A stretch of DNA of 64,000 nucleotides. It comes from CAVSWT01 sp963731745. Its GTDB lineage: Bacteria; Bacteroidota; Ignavibacteria; Ignavibacteriales; Ignavibacteriaceae. The notes beneath the pieces are model-generated. The model ran no database searches. It was given only the letters and a program-made list of their open reading frames with translations, and was not told where the DNA came from. The translations under genes were made by a program, and so were the position numbers. Below, piece after piece: positions 26,905 through 36,143 of this stretch. Location: the NCBI GenBank assembly GCA_963731745.1, contig CAVSWT010000025.1, positions 62,001 through 126,000 on the forward strand. The letters run 5' to 3'. Positions within the stretch are counted from its first letter, which is position 1. Each line of letters starts with the position of its first letter.

Positions 26905-28107
26905 TTATCTGACTGTAGGAAGGCGAAAATAATTTTCTAATATAAGTGATGCGGCACCGACGGCAACAGAATATTGATGATATTTATCCACAGTGATTTT
27001 TAAAGTATTGCAGGTAATAGATAAAACATTCATCTCTAGCACTTTTCGAATGGACTGCACAATAACGTCTTCCAGTTCCGATACAACTCCTGTAATAATT
27101 AATGTATCCGGATTTAAAAGAGCAACTGCGGGCGCAATTGTTTGTCCAACAACATTTCCGATCATGGAAAAAACTAGTTTAGCAATTTCATCGCCTCGCT
27201 TTGCAGCATCCAGTAAAACGTTAATATCTATCGATTCAAAAGAAGACATATATTCTTTTAAAATATCGCTTTCAATAAACTTACTTCTAACCGTTGATAA
27301 AATTTCTTTAAGAGTTGGTAAATAAGGATACAATTCTCCAGCGCAATAAGAAGCGCCGCGGTAAAGCTCGCCATTAATTACAATCCCAATACCAAGGCCG
27401 CTTACATTTTGATCAATTTCCACAAGAATAGTGAGGTAGTTCTCTTTATTTTTATCATTTCCGTTCCATTTTAATCCTACTGCTGCGGCGTTAGCATTGT
27501 TCTCAATAATTACAGGGAAGGGAAGTTCTTTTAATTTATCTAATAGTGGAAAATTCATTTCGGGCAAAACACTTGACATCGCAACTATACCTTTTTCATA
27601 ATCGACAATACCGGCAAATGCAATTCCTAAACCCAATATTTTATCTCTTTCGATATTAGTTTCAACAATCACTTCTTCAACAACTTTTTTTATTGTAACG
27701 GCTAGTTCATCGACAGTTCTGCCAATTTCAAGTTTAAATATTTTTTTTGCTATAATACTGCCGCTGAAATCAAGAATGACAGCAGTCATTTCACCTACTT
27801 CAATGTCTAATCCTAACACATATGCAGCTTCATTATTGAGCGTCCACATATACGGTTTTTTCCCGCCCTTTTCAGTAGAGTCGCCTTTTCCATAAAATGA
27901 CACTAAAGATTTTGATGATAATTCTTTTAGAATATTAAAAATTGTGGAAGGCCGCATCCCTGTTATTTTAACAAGGTCGGAGCTGGAAATGATTTCGTGT
28001 TCTTGGATTACTTTCAATACCAGCTGTTCATTAATATCTTTTACAACTCTAGCGTGGAATGAAAGTAACTTTTTTTCAGTCAATTTATTTAATTTTTTAT
28101 TTTTCAA
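26905..28107 (-). CDS. ROK-family transcriptional regulator (NagC/Mlc-like), zinc motif absent
   Basis: About 400 residues. The N-terminal ~85 form a winged helix-turn-helix (EHEIISSSDLVKITGMRPSTIFNILKELSSKSLVSFYG). A ROK domain follows: YVLGLDIEVGEMTAVILDF, GLGIAFAGIVDYEKG, VIIENNANAAAVG and LGIGIVINGELYRGASYCAGEL. The usual CxCGxxGC zinc-binding loop that follows the GxAGE segment in ROK proteins is missing: after CAGELYPYLPT the sequence goes to KEILSTVRSK with no cysteine cluster. That fits a regulator that senses a sugar or sugar phosphate rather than an active kinase. The start appears to be a TTG at 28107. It follows GH92 by 34 bp and is probably the local regulator of the N-glycan cluster. 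Confidence 0.88.
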   Translation of the reverse strand: MKNKKLNKLTEKKLLSFHARVVKDINEQLVLKVIQEHEIISSSDLVKITGMRPSTIFNILKELSSKSLVSFYGKGDSTEKGGKKPYMWTLNNEAAYVLGLDIEVGEMTAVILDFSGSIIAKKIFKLEIGRTVDELAVTIKKVVEEVIVETNIERDKILGLGIAFAGIVDYEKGIVAMSSVLPEMNFPLLDKLKELPFPVIIENNANAAAVGLKWNGNDKNKENYLTILVEIDQNVSGLGIGIVINGELYRGASYCAGELYPYLPTLKEILSTVRSKFIESDILKEYMSSFESIDINVLLDAAKRGDEIAKLVFSMIGNVVGQTIAPAVALLNPDTLIITGVVSELEDVIVQSIRKVLEMNVLSITCNTLKITVDKYHQYSVAVGAASLILENYFRLPTVR

Positions 28108-28141
28108 CTCATAAGATAGGAAAATAAATGGACTAAATTAA

Positions 28142-31114
28142 TTAGTTAATTGTAATTTCATCTACAAAAAGCCATGCCTTGCTTCCGGCGGCTACATGCC
28201 AGGGAGGACATACTCCTACATTTTTAGCAACCACTTTAACGTACCTTGCTTTTGCATCATCAATTTTTTTATCAAACTCTTTTATTCCGTTTTCGCTATG
28301 GGCTTTATCTTCAATGTTTTTAGTATCGAAAACCTTGGTAAAAGCTTTACCGTCAGTGGAAATGTAATACTCAATTTCTGTAGGGTAAAAAATCCAGGAA
28401 CCTGTATTCTGCAAAAATGATGCACCGATATGAGATATATTTTCAATCTTTCCTAAATCAACTACTGCATCTAAATTATTTCCTTCATAACCTTGCCAGG
28501 CATCAGTATGAAAATTATTAGTTCCTTTAATTCCATCAATTAATCCTAAAGCACCTCCCCCGGTATAAGAATGATGAAACTGTGTATTCAGAATTATGGA
28601 TCTGCCTTCAGTTATTTTATTGAAGTTGGAAGTAACTACTTTACTAAAAATTCCATCTTTATAACAGACAGATTTTAATTCTCCTGATTGATGAAATTCA
28701 ATTGGTTTTGAATATTCATTCTCCAATTTTTTCGGATCTGAACCATCAGTGGTATAAAATATTTTTGAACTGTTATCAATTGAGGATAATCCGACTGAGA
28801 CTGAATCTTTAAAAACTCTTTCACCTGAGGTTAGATAAGGCACCGTTAAAAAACGATTATCTATAAGTGAAGTCGGACGTGAGTCAACATCTGTTCCCCA
28901 ATTTCCAGGTTCGGAACCCATTTCAAAATCAATTTCTCCGCCATCAACAATATCTGAATATTTAATATAAGTATATGGATAATCTTTCCCGTTCAACTTG
29001 GCGGATTGAATATAAAAATTTTTATCAGAAAGATTATTTGCTTTAACTGTGAATTTTTTATTTCCACCGGTATTTATTGTTACTTCATCGAAATTTGGAG
29101 TACCAATAACAAAAATATCAGTGCCGGGCGTAACCTGATATAAGCCCACAGAACTCAAAATATACCATGCAGACATTTGACCGCAGTCTTCATTTCCGCA
29201 CAGTCCATCTGCTTTATCTGTATATAAAGTGCTTACAATTTGATGAATCAATTTTTGAGTTTTCCATGGCTGTCCGGCATAATTATATAAATATGCCATG
29301 TGATGGCTTGGTTCATTGCCTTGCGCATACTGTCCAATCATCCCAGTAATATCAGATTGAAATCTACCTGTTAGCTTTGGGTTGGTAGTAAAAAGTTCAT
29401 CTAACTTAGAAACAAATTTTTCATCACCGCCAATTAATTTTATTAATCCGTTTACATCCTGGGGAACAAAAAAACTATACTGCCACGCATTAGCTTCAGT
29501 ATAATCGCCGCTTACAGAAAATGGATCAAAAGGGTCAACCCATTTACCATTCTTTTTTGCCCGCATTAAATCTGAAGTAGGATCAAATACGTTGGAATAA
29601 AATTTTGCTCTTTCAATAAAATATTTATAATCATCATCCTTACCGAGCGCTTTTGCCATTTTTGCAATGCACCAATCATCATAAGAATAAGCAAGAGTTT
29701 TAGACACGCTTTCACTTTCCAGGTCTGCCGGAATGTAGCCCATCTCTTTATAATATTTTAATCCAAGATGATCCTGCATAGCACTTTTTTTCATTGCTTC
29801 GAATGCAACTTCAGCATCAAAATCATTTATGCCTTTGAAGTAAGCGTCCACGATTACAGGGATTGAATGATAGCCAATCATTGTCCCGGTTTCATTCGAA
29901 GCTAATTCCCAAACTGGAAGAAGTCCGTTTTCTTTATACTTAGCAATTAAAGATCGAACCATGTCAAGGTCTTTTTGTTTTTCAATTAAAGTGAATAAAG
30001 GATGCTCTGCTCTGAATGTATCCCACAATGAAAAGACAGTGTACATATCGTGGTTCTTAACTGTATGAATTTTGTTATCCATACCAATATAGTTTCCGTC
30101 AACATCTGAGAAAATATTAGGAGCTAATAATGCGTGATACAATGCAGTGTAATAAATAGTTTTATCTTTTTTACTTTTTGATTTAACTGAGATTAATGAT
30201 AACTCTTTTTCCCAAGCATCTTGAGCTTGTTTTGTAATTTTTTCAAAATCCCAGCCAGGAATTTCGGCTTGCAAATTTTTCTTTGCACCTTCCAGACTTG
30301 CAGCAGAAATTCCAACCTTAATTAAAACTGCTTCATTTGAAGATGTGCTGTATTGAACATATGCTTTTAGATTTTCTCCTTTGGCAGTAGATTTTTTCGG
30401 ACTATTCTTCCCATCTTGTACAATACCAAATGAAGTGAATGGTTTTGAAAATTTAGCATAAAAATAAATGCAATGATCTTTTGCCCAGCCGGTTGAACGT
30501 CTGTAACCTTCAATAGTTTTGTTATCAACTATTTTAATTTCTGAATCAGTTGTTTTATCCTGAATCCCATGAGCTAGGTCGATAATAATATTTGCATTTT
30601 CAGTTTTGGGGAAAATATATTTATGAAACCCTGCTCGTGTAGTGGCAGTCAATTCAGCTTTTATTTTATAATCATCAAGAATTACCGAATAATATCCTGC
30701 TTTTGCTATTTCATTTTTGTGATTGAATCTTGAACGATAACCTGAATCCGGATTAGCTTTTGATCCTGGCTCAGTTTGCAGATTTCCAGTAGTAGGCATA
30801 AATAAAATATCACCATAATCTCCAACTCCAGTACCGCTGAGGTGAGTGTGGCTGAATCCCATCAAGGTGTTATCAGAAAAATGATAACCCGAACACCAAT
30901 CCCAGCCTTCAATATCCGTATCAGGGCTTAACTGCACCATTCCGTGGGGAAGGGAAGCCCCAGGGAATGTGTGCCCATGCCCATCGGTTCCAATCATTGG
31001 ATCAACAAAGTCTGTTAATTTGTCTTGAGCTGAAATATTAATACTAAAAATTGACACAAATAAAATGAGGAAAAATATTTTGGCAAATATCGATTTCCCG
31101 AATGAATTGTTCAT
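28142..31114 (-). CDS. GH92 alpha-1,2-mannosidase with C-terminal sugar-binding modules
   Basis: 990 residues with a signal peptide (about 1-29). The GH92 catalytic part spans roughly 30-740: FVDPMIGTDGHGHTFPGASLPHGMVQLSPD, HLSGTGVGDYGDILF, SLWDTFRAEHPLFT and the C-terminal catalytic segment LCGNEDCGQMSAWYILSSVG. A short chitobiase-C-terminal-like beta-sandwich (FYTTDGSDPKK) follows. The last 153 residues (838-990) are an F5/8-type discoidin-like module ending CPPWH...KAWLFVDEITIN, shared with three other proteins of the cluster. GH92 enzymes are calcium-dependent exo-alpha-mannosidases trimming N-glycans. AAGGAT lies before the ATG. It stands between the alpha/beta hydrolase and the ROK regulator in one operon. 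Confidence 0.95.
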   Translation of the reverse strand: MNNSFGKSIFAKIFFLILFVSIFSINISAQDKLTDFVDPMIGTDGHGHTFPGASLPHGMVQLSPDTDIEGWDWCSGYHFSDNTLMGFSHTHLSGTGVGDYGDILFMPTTGNLQTEPGSKANPDSGYRSRFNHKNEIAKAGYYSVILDDYKIKAELTATTRAGFHKYIFPKTENANIIIDLAHGIQDKTTDSEIKIVDNKTIEGYRRSTGWAKDHCIYFYAKFSKPFTSFGIVQDGKNSPKKSTAKGENLKAYVQYSTSSNEAVLIKVGISAASLEGAKKNLQAEIPGWDFEKITKQAQDAWEKELSLISVKSKSKKDKTIYYTALYHALLAPNIFSDVDGNYIGMDNKIHTVKNHDMYTVFSLWDTFRAEHPLFTLIEKQKDLDMVRSLIAKYKENGLLPVWELASNETGTMIGYHSIPVIVDAYFKGINDFDAEVAFEAMKKSAMQDHLGLKYYKEMGYIPADLESESVSKTLAYSYDDWCIAKMAKALGKDDDYKYFIERAKFYSNVFDPTSDLMRAKKNGKWVDPFDPFSVSGDYTEANAWQYSFFVPQDVNGLIKLIGGDEKFVSKLDELFTTNPKLTGRFQSDITGMIGQYAQGNEPSHHMAYLYNYAGQPWKTQKLIHQIVSTLYTDKADGLCGNEDCGQMSAWYILSSVGLYQVTPGTDIFVIGTPNFDEVTINTGGNKKFTVKANNLSDKNFYIQSAKLNGKDYPYTYIKYSDIVDGGEIDFEMGSEPGNWGTDVDSRPTSLIDNRFLTVPYLTSGERVFKDSVSVGLSSIDNSSKIFYTTDGSDPKKLENEYSKPIEFHQSGELKSVCYKDGIFSKVVTSNFNKITEGRSIILNTQFHHSYTGGGALGLIDGIKGTNNFHTDAWQGYEGNNLDAVVDLGKIENISHIGASFLQNTGSWIFYPTEIEYYISTDGKAFTKVFDTKNIEDKAHSENGIKEFDKKIDDAKARYVKVVAKNVGVCPPWHVAAGSKAWLFVDEITIN

Positions 31115-31184
31115 TGAATAATCCTTGATAATATTTAGATCGAAATAATTTTATCTCAATCTTAATTTATGAATCATTTAAAAT

Positions 31185-33686
31185 TTATTTACTAACAAAA
31201 TCACCCTTAGATAAGCTCCAATCATTTCCAAAATAGCCTGTGAACTTTACTCCAGTTTCATCTGATGTTAGAACATCTGAATTATATATTATAACATCCG
31301 GATAGCTCACATACTGATCAAAATAATCGGCTAAATTTACAAGTCTCATTCCTTCAATTCCGGTTCCGGCAACAACACCGACACTTGCAACTTTACTGTC
31401 GCTTCTTGGACGAATCATCAAGCATGAAAAATCATTTCCTTCGTATTTTTTATTGCCGACTATTATTTCATCATCATTAACCTGTATAGGAGAATCTTTT
31501 AGTAAAGAATTCCATGCAGCGTTAGTTTCTGAATTTCCAAATAAAATTACACTTCTATCTTTATATTTTATAGGATCAAATTCATCATCTTTAATAGTTT
31601 CGATAGAACCGTTGCCTTGATACCAAATTTTTTCCGCATCATATCTAGACTTTTCAAATGCCCATCTATTTTCTTCTTTGTTGCCATGAGTTCCATAAAC
31701 AAAAACAACTTTGTGATTCAATGCTTCTCTGAAATTACCGCATCTTGAAGGAGTTTTATTTTCTTCATTGGGTTTAGAAGCTGATTCCCATTTGTTATTA
31801 TTCTTTACTAAATAAATTTTACTATCCGCTGGAATTTTAACATTGGGAATATTTTGACTATCAATATTAATAGTTATGGGTTGATCTTTGGAAAGCATTG
31901 AAGCATCAATTGAAAACATTTCAATGTTAGAAGTTGTGCCGACAAATTTTCTATTTCCAGGCTGAATCTCAAAATTTATTTTACTCAACGTTTGCTGTTT
32001 TTCTTGATTTAATATTTCAACCCAATAATTTTTTGATGCAACCGCAGGATTTGCTGTGACAAAATCAACCATCTTTATTTGATTTTTATCTGCAACCGCG
32101 TGATGAGCAAAGAAATCAAATAGCGGCGGCCAATCAACACAATCGGCACCAGGTTCATCGGAAACATCCCACCAATGTCCAGCACCAGGCTGAACATAAT
32201 AAATAAAATCTTTATGGAATTTGGAGAGATTAGCAACCATGGATTCAGCTTGATCAGGGGGAACGTTATCATCGGCTGATCCTTGAATTATATACACTCC
32301 ATCTGATTTTAAATTTTTAGTGAAGGCATATGTATCGCTTTGTTTTGTTGCACGAAGCAGCATATTTTTTACTTTAGTAGAATCAGTCACTGACCTAATT
32401 CTGTAAGACCACAAACTAATCCATCCGGCACTTGGCCCTATTGCACCAAATAAATCAGGATAGTTTATTCCCAGATGCCAGGTTCCATGTCCGCCCATTG
32501 AATGGCCTGTTAAATAAACTCTTGCCGGATCAATATCAAATTCTTTTTTGGAAATATTTAAAACTTCAAGTGCATCCAGCCGTCCCCAATTTTCCCAATT
32601 ATAGCCGTAGGGTCGGCGATTAGTTGGTGCAACAATGAAACCCCAATCTTTATGATAATAAGCGTGCGCTTGATTTATAGCTTCAACACCAGCTCCATGT
32701 AGACTTAAAAATAATGCAGGCTTTTCTTCATTTAAATGTTTGGGAGGATTAACGGCATAGTATTGAACACTTCCATCCATTTCACTTATAAAAGTTTCAC
32801 GAAACGTATCATCAGGAAATAAAATTTGAAGTGCAATGCTAATCGAAGTCAATGTTTGTTCATCTGATTGCTGTCCATTTTTTACAATCGAAATATTTAA
32901 TCTTACTTTTCCAGTATCTTTTTGAGCAGGCACCTTTATATAAAAAGGGGTTTTGAAAATTGTAAGAGGATTAAGTTCCTTTAATGGATAATAAGCAGGA
33001 CTAGAACCTTCAATCCACGTCTTAATCATTAAATCTTTATAACTATTTTTAGTAGCGTTAACAATAGGGATAGCTCCGTAAGTATCCGATTCTTTATTTA
33101 CTATTAAATCCGGAATTGTAAGATCATTCTGATTTAATATTAATCCTTTTAAGTTAGGATGTATAACTGCCTTTAATAATCCTCTTCGGCATGGGAATAA
33201 AAATTCGTTCACACCTTTTTTTAATTTTATTGGAATAAAGGAATAATCAAATCTTGGTTCCCAGGGATTATAAACATCCTGATATCCATAAGGATTTCCT
33301 GAACGAGGTATACCGTTAACATAAACCATTCTATTACCGCGCTGTTCCAAAATAGCTATATCTTCTTTATCGGATTCAAATTGTAAATAAACATATGCGT
33401 TATAAAGTGAATCATTTTTAAACCAGCCGCTTTCATTGGCTTTTATTTTTTCCCATTTAGCAGTAGAATTATTATCAATTTTAACTTCGTCATTTTCTTT
33501 TGGAGTCTTCCATTTATCGGTAATAATTGAAGCTTCAACAGCATTAGGACTTATAACTTTATTACCGTCAGGCCTTCCCATTCTTATAACTAATCCTTCA
33601 TTCAGAACCAATGAGTCTTTTGATTGTGAATAAATAGTTATTGAAAAAATAAAAATTAGTGCTGCTTTAATTGCCATTTTAAACAT
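31185..33686 (-). CDS. Secreted alpha/beta hydrolase (prolyl-oligopeptidase/esterase-like)
   Basis: About 833 residues. A signal peptide (1-20) is followed by a ~300-residue beta-rich N-terminal part (LEQRGNRMVYVNGIPRSG). The alpha/beta hydrolase domain has nucleophile Ser396 in LTGHSMGGHGTW, an acid at Asp472/473 in QGSADDNVPPDQ and His504 in PGAGHWWD. A C-terminal region of unknown fold (about 560-833, FVYGTHGNKEENRW, VILFGNSETNAAW, DVIIYNSDVL) completes it. The ATG at 33686 follows the stop of the transporter gene by one base and has GGAGGG ten bases upstream, so the two are translationally coupled. It could be an esterase removing acyl groups or a peptidase freeing glycopeptides; the sequence does not decide. 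Confidence 0.82.
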   Translation of the reverse strand: MFKMAIKAALIFIFSITIYSQSKDSLVLNEGLVIRMGRPDGNKVISPNAVEASIITDKWKTPKENDEVKIDNNSTAKWEKIKANESGWFKNDSLYNAYVYLQFESDKEDIAILEQRGNRMVYVNGIPRSGNPYGYQDVYNPWEPRFDYSFIPIKLKKGVNEFLFPCRRGLLKAVIHPNLKGLILNQNDLTIPDLIVNKESDTYGAIPIVNATKNSYKDLMIKTWIEGSSPAYYPLKELNPLTIFKTPFYIKVPAQKDTGKVRLNISIVKNGQQSDEQTLTSISIALQILFPDDTFRETFISEMDGSVQYYAVNPPKHLNEEKPALFLSLHGAGVEAINQAHAYYHKDWGFIVAPTNRRPYGYNWENWGRLDALEVLNISKKEFDIDPARVYLTGHSMGGHGTWHLGINYPDLFGAIGPSAGWISLWSYRIRSVTDSTKVKNMLLRATKQSDTYAFTKNLKSDGVYIIQGSADDNVPPDQAESMVANLSKFHKDFIYYVQPGAGHWWDVSDEPGADCVDWPPLFDFFAHHAVADKNQIKMVDFVTANPAVASKNYWVEILNQEKQQTLSKINFEIQPGNRKFVGTTSNIEMFSIDASMLSKDQPITINIDSQNIPNVKIPADSKIYLVKNNNKWESASKPNEENKTPSRCGNFREALNHKVVFVYGTHGNKEENRWAFEKSRYDAEKIWYQGNGSIETIKDDEFDPIKYKDRSVILFGNSETNAAWNSLLKDSPIQVNDDEIIVGNKKYEGNDFSCLMIRPRSDSKVASVGVVAGTGIEGMRLVNLADYFDQYVSYPDVIIYNSDVLTSDETGVKFTGYFGNDWSLSKGDFVSK

Positions 33687-33687
33687 T

Positions 33688-35676
33688 TTATTTTCCCTCC
33701 GCAGGATTAATTTTTGGAATACTTTTTTCATTTTCTATTATATCATTATTCGAATCTTGTTTAACGCTCCCGTCATCAGTATGATCGCGTACCATAGTAC
33801 TTAATTTGATCATCATTTCTTTGAAATTCTTTATGCCGCCAATTGTGAACCATACAATAATAATTATGGATGCGATGAGATAAATATAAACGAATGATTC
33901 CCAAAATTTCATCCATGCTGAATCAGCAACATCAGTAGTTAGATTATAAATTGTACCGACTATAAAAACAATCACCCAAAGAAAAGTCCATGTATATGCA
34001 ATAATATAGATTATCTTATCACCTCTGGTAAACTCTTTACCCATCCCAAGCATTTTCCAGCCTTTTAATGGAATTTTATCTATTACTACATTTTCTTCTT
34101 TAATTTCATATTTACCTCTGTGAAGCATTTTATCCATATTAAAGTCTGGTTCAGGGCTAATTAGGGAAACTAGAATATAAACTAAAGTAGAAACACCCAT
34201 TGCAATTGCCCAAAAAACCTGGCCATTAATCGGAAAGTCTGGATAAATTTGCTGAAGTATTATTCCGGTTACTGAAATAACAGATCCTACGATTAGTGCG
34301 CTCCATGCTGCTGAGGTAGTTCCTTTTTTCCAATAAAGCCCGCCAATAATTACGGCACCCGAACCGCCGACAAAAATAGCAGCAGTAATAGCAAAGTAAA
34401 GAAAAATATAATCCGTCATTGGAAATAACAGGCTGAAGAAAAAGATAAAAATACATACTCCCAAAATTGCTAGTCTTAAAACTTTTAAGTGCTGATTTGG
34501 TTCGAAAGGTTTTTTTCGAAAAGGCATTATCACATCTTGAATAAATATGCTGCCCCACGAATGCATATATGAATTGTGGGTTCCAATCGTTGCCATCAGC
34601 ATTACTGCTAAAAATGCACCCATAACCCCCACAGGCAATACATGAGTTAATACAAGCGGAATTCTTAATTGACTTTGTATTTTATCATTTCCGACCGTAC
34701 CTAAAATATGGCTTACACTCTGAGAAAGGCTTGCGAAATCAGAATTGTGTAAAACTGTATATGCAATGACCGGGATAAAAATTAAAAACAGCCATTTGGG
34801 AATATCTCGTAAATTTCCCAGTACTTCACCCATTTTTGCTTCATGTGCACTTTTTGCGGAAGAATTAAATCCCGACGTTCCCTGCCACGATAATTTTACG
34901 TATATAACACCAATTACGTTAATTATAAAATACCAAAAGTTAAAATCGGGGACTTTACTTGTTTTGTAAGGATTAATTAATGAAGCATCAGGAGGAGCAG
35001 TTAACATTGCCTGGAAGATTTGATCCCAGTTTACAAAAAATAAAGCGATTACAATAATTACCAGAAAAGTAAAATTTGAAAATATACCTTGAATAAATTC
35101 TGTTATAAGCACCGCAATTTGGCCGCCTGCAAAAACAAAATAAAGTGAAATAAGGAGGAATGAAGCCATCACTACTGGAAAAGTAGAAATGCTTACACCT
35201 AATAAATTGAATGAAAGTGGAAACCCGCAAAAATAAATTATAAATCTTGCACTCACTGCCGGAAAAATCCCAAAGTTCAGTAACCCGGAAACGAAAGCAA
35301 GAATTCCAGCGAAAATTCTAAAATTTCTGCTGTAACGCATTTCCAGGAATTGAGCGATTGTTAAAGCTCTAGTCTGCCGGAATCTATAAATTACCCATCC
35401 TGAGACAGTCATTATTAATAGTACGACTGCCATAATAAATTCCCACCAGCGAAGAACAAAACCGGCAATGTAATTCATTTCCCATTGCCCAACAATTGTA
35501 ATTGCCCCAATGAAAGCCATGCCTTGAGAAACAGTTATCATATATCTTCCGGCAGCTCTTCCGGCTGATAGAAAATCAACAACACTTCTTACATACTTTT
35601 TACTTAACCTAACACCAAAAAACAAAATAGATATACAAATAAATACAATTAACCAGTCTATTGGTGTTAAATTCAT
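33688..35676 (-). CDS. Sodium:solute symporter (SSS family)
   Basis: 662 residues with about 14 membrane helices. Family landmarks include the N-terminal DWLIVFICISILFFGVRL, then VDFLSAGRAAGRYMITVSQG, the sodium-site helices and YWKKGTTSAAWSALIVGS late in the transporter. The C-terminal ~40 residues are soluble and polar. SSS proteins import sugars, amino acids or organic acids with Na+. Being first in the minus-strand operon and coupled to the alpha/beta hydrolase gene, it probably brings a product of the periplasmic mannosidases (mannose or an oligosaccharide) across the inner membrane. The specific substrate is inferred. Confidence 0.92.
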   Translation of the reverse strand: MNLTPIDWLIVFICISILFFGVRLSKKYVRSVVDFLSAGRAAGRYMITVSQGMAFIGAITIVGQWEMNYIAGFVLRWWEFIMAVVLLIMTVSGWVIYRFRQTRALTIAQFLEMRYSRNFRIFAGILAFVSGLLNFGIFPAVSARFIIYFCGFPLSFNLLGVSISTFPVVMASFLLISLYFVFAGGQIAVLITEFIQGIFSNFTFLVIIVIALFFVNWDQIFQAMLTAPPDASLINPYKTSKVPDFNFWYFIINVIGVIYVKLSWQGTSGFNSSAKSAHEAKMGEVLGNLRDIPKWLFLIFIPVIAYTVLHNSDFASLSQSVSHILGTVGNDKIQSQLRIPLVLTHVLPVGVMGAFLAVMLMATIGTHNSYMHSWGSIFIQDVIMPFRKKPFEPNQHLKVLRLAILGVCIFIFFFSLLFPMTDYIFLYFAITAAIFVGGSGAVIIGGLYWKKGTTSAAWSALIVGSVISVTGIILQQIYPDFPINGQVFWAIAMGVSTLVYILVSLISPEPDFNMDKMLHRGKYEIKEENVVIDKIPLKGWKMLGMGKEFTRGDKIIYIIAYTWTFLWVIVFIVGTIYNLTTDVADSAWMKFWESFVYIYLIASIIIIVWFTIGGIKNFKEMMIKLSTMVRDHTDDGSVKQDSNNDIIENEKSIPKINPAEGK

Positions 35677-36143
35677 ATTCGCCTTAATTAATAATTTTTA
35701 AAAGATAATTTAATTACTGTTTAACAATATTGATGTTTTTAATTTTAAGATTAGAAACGTTCTTTAAATATTTTTTCAGCTAAGCAATATTTTATGTTAA
35801 ATTTTTTTATGGAGAGTACAATCAAAATTAGCTATCGTTTTTCTTTCATTAAAATAAACTAACCTTTATTACGCAAAGATAATAATTATTTTTTCAAAAT
35901 AAACCTCTATTTTATACTATTATTTATTAAAAATAACTATTATCTTCTAAACGATTATTTTTTAAAAAAATATTTAATGTGTTATCGCACACTTTTCTAT
36001 ATTTTCAGTTTCAAATTCAACAAACACTTAATAACAAATAGAATATTCGTTTTGATCGAACTTTCATTCTAACGCAAACTTAAATTTAATTTTAAGTTTA
36101 ATAATAAATTAGTTATTAAATAAAATTCATTAAATAAATTAAT
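35677..36143. promoter_or_regulatory. Divergent promoter region between the two glycan operons
   Basis: About 467 bp of very AT-rich sequence with no gene, lying between the minus-strand SSS gene and the plus-strand GH38 gene, so both arms of the cluster must be transcribed from it. An imperfect palindrome around AGAAACGTTCT (35753-35763) lies about 80 bp upstream of the SSS start and could be an operator, but the symmetry is weak. I could not place -33/-7 promoter elements with confidence. Confidence 0.55.
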
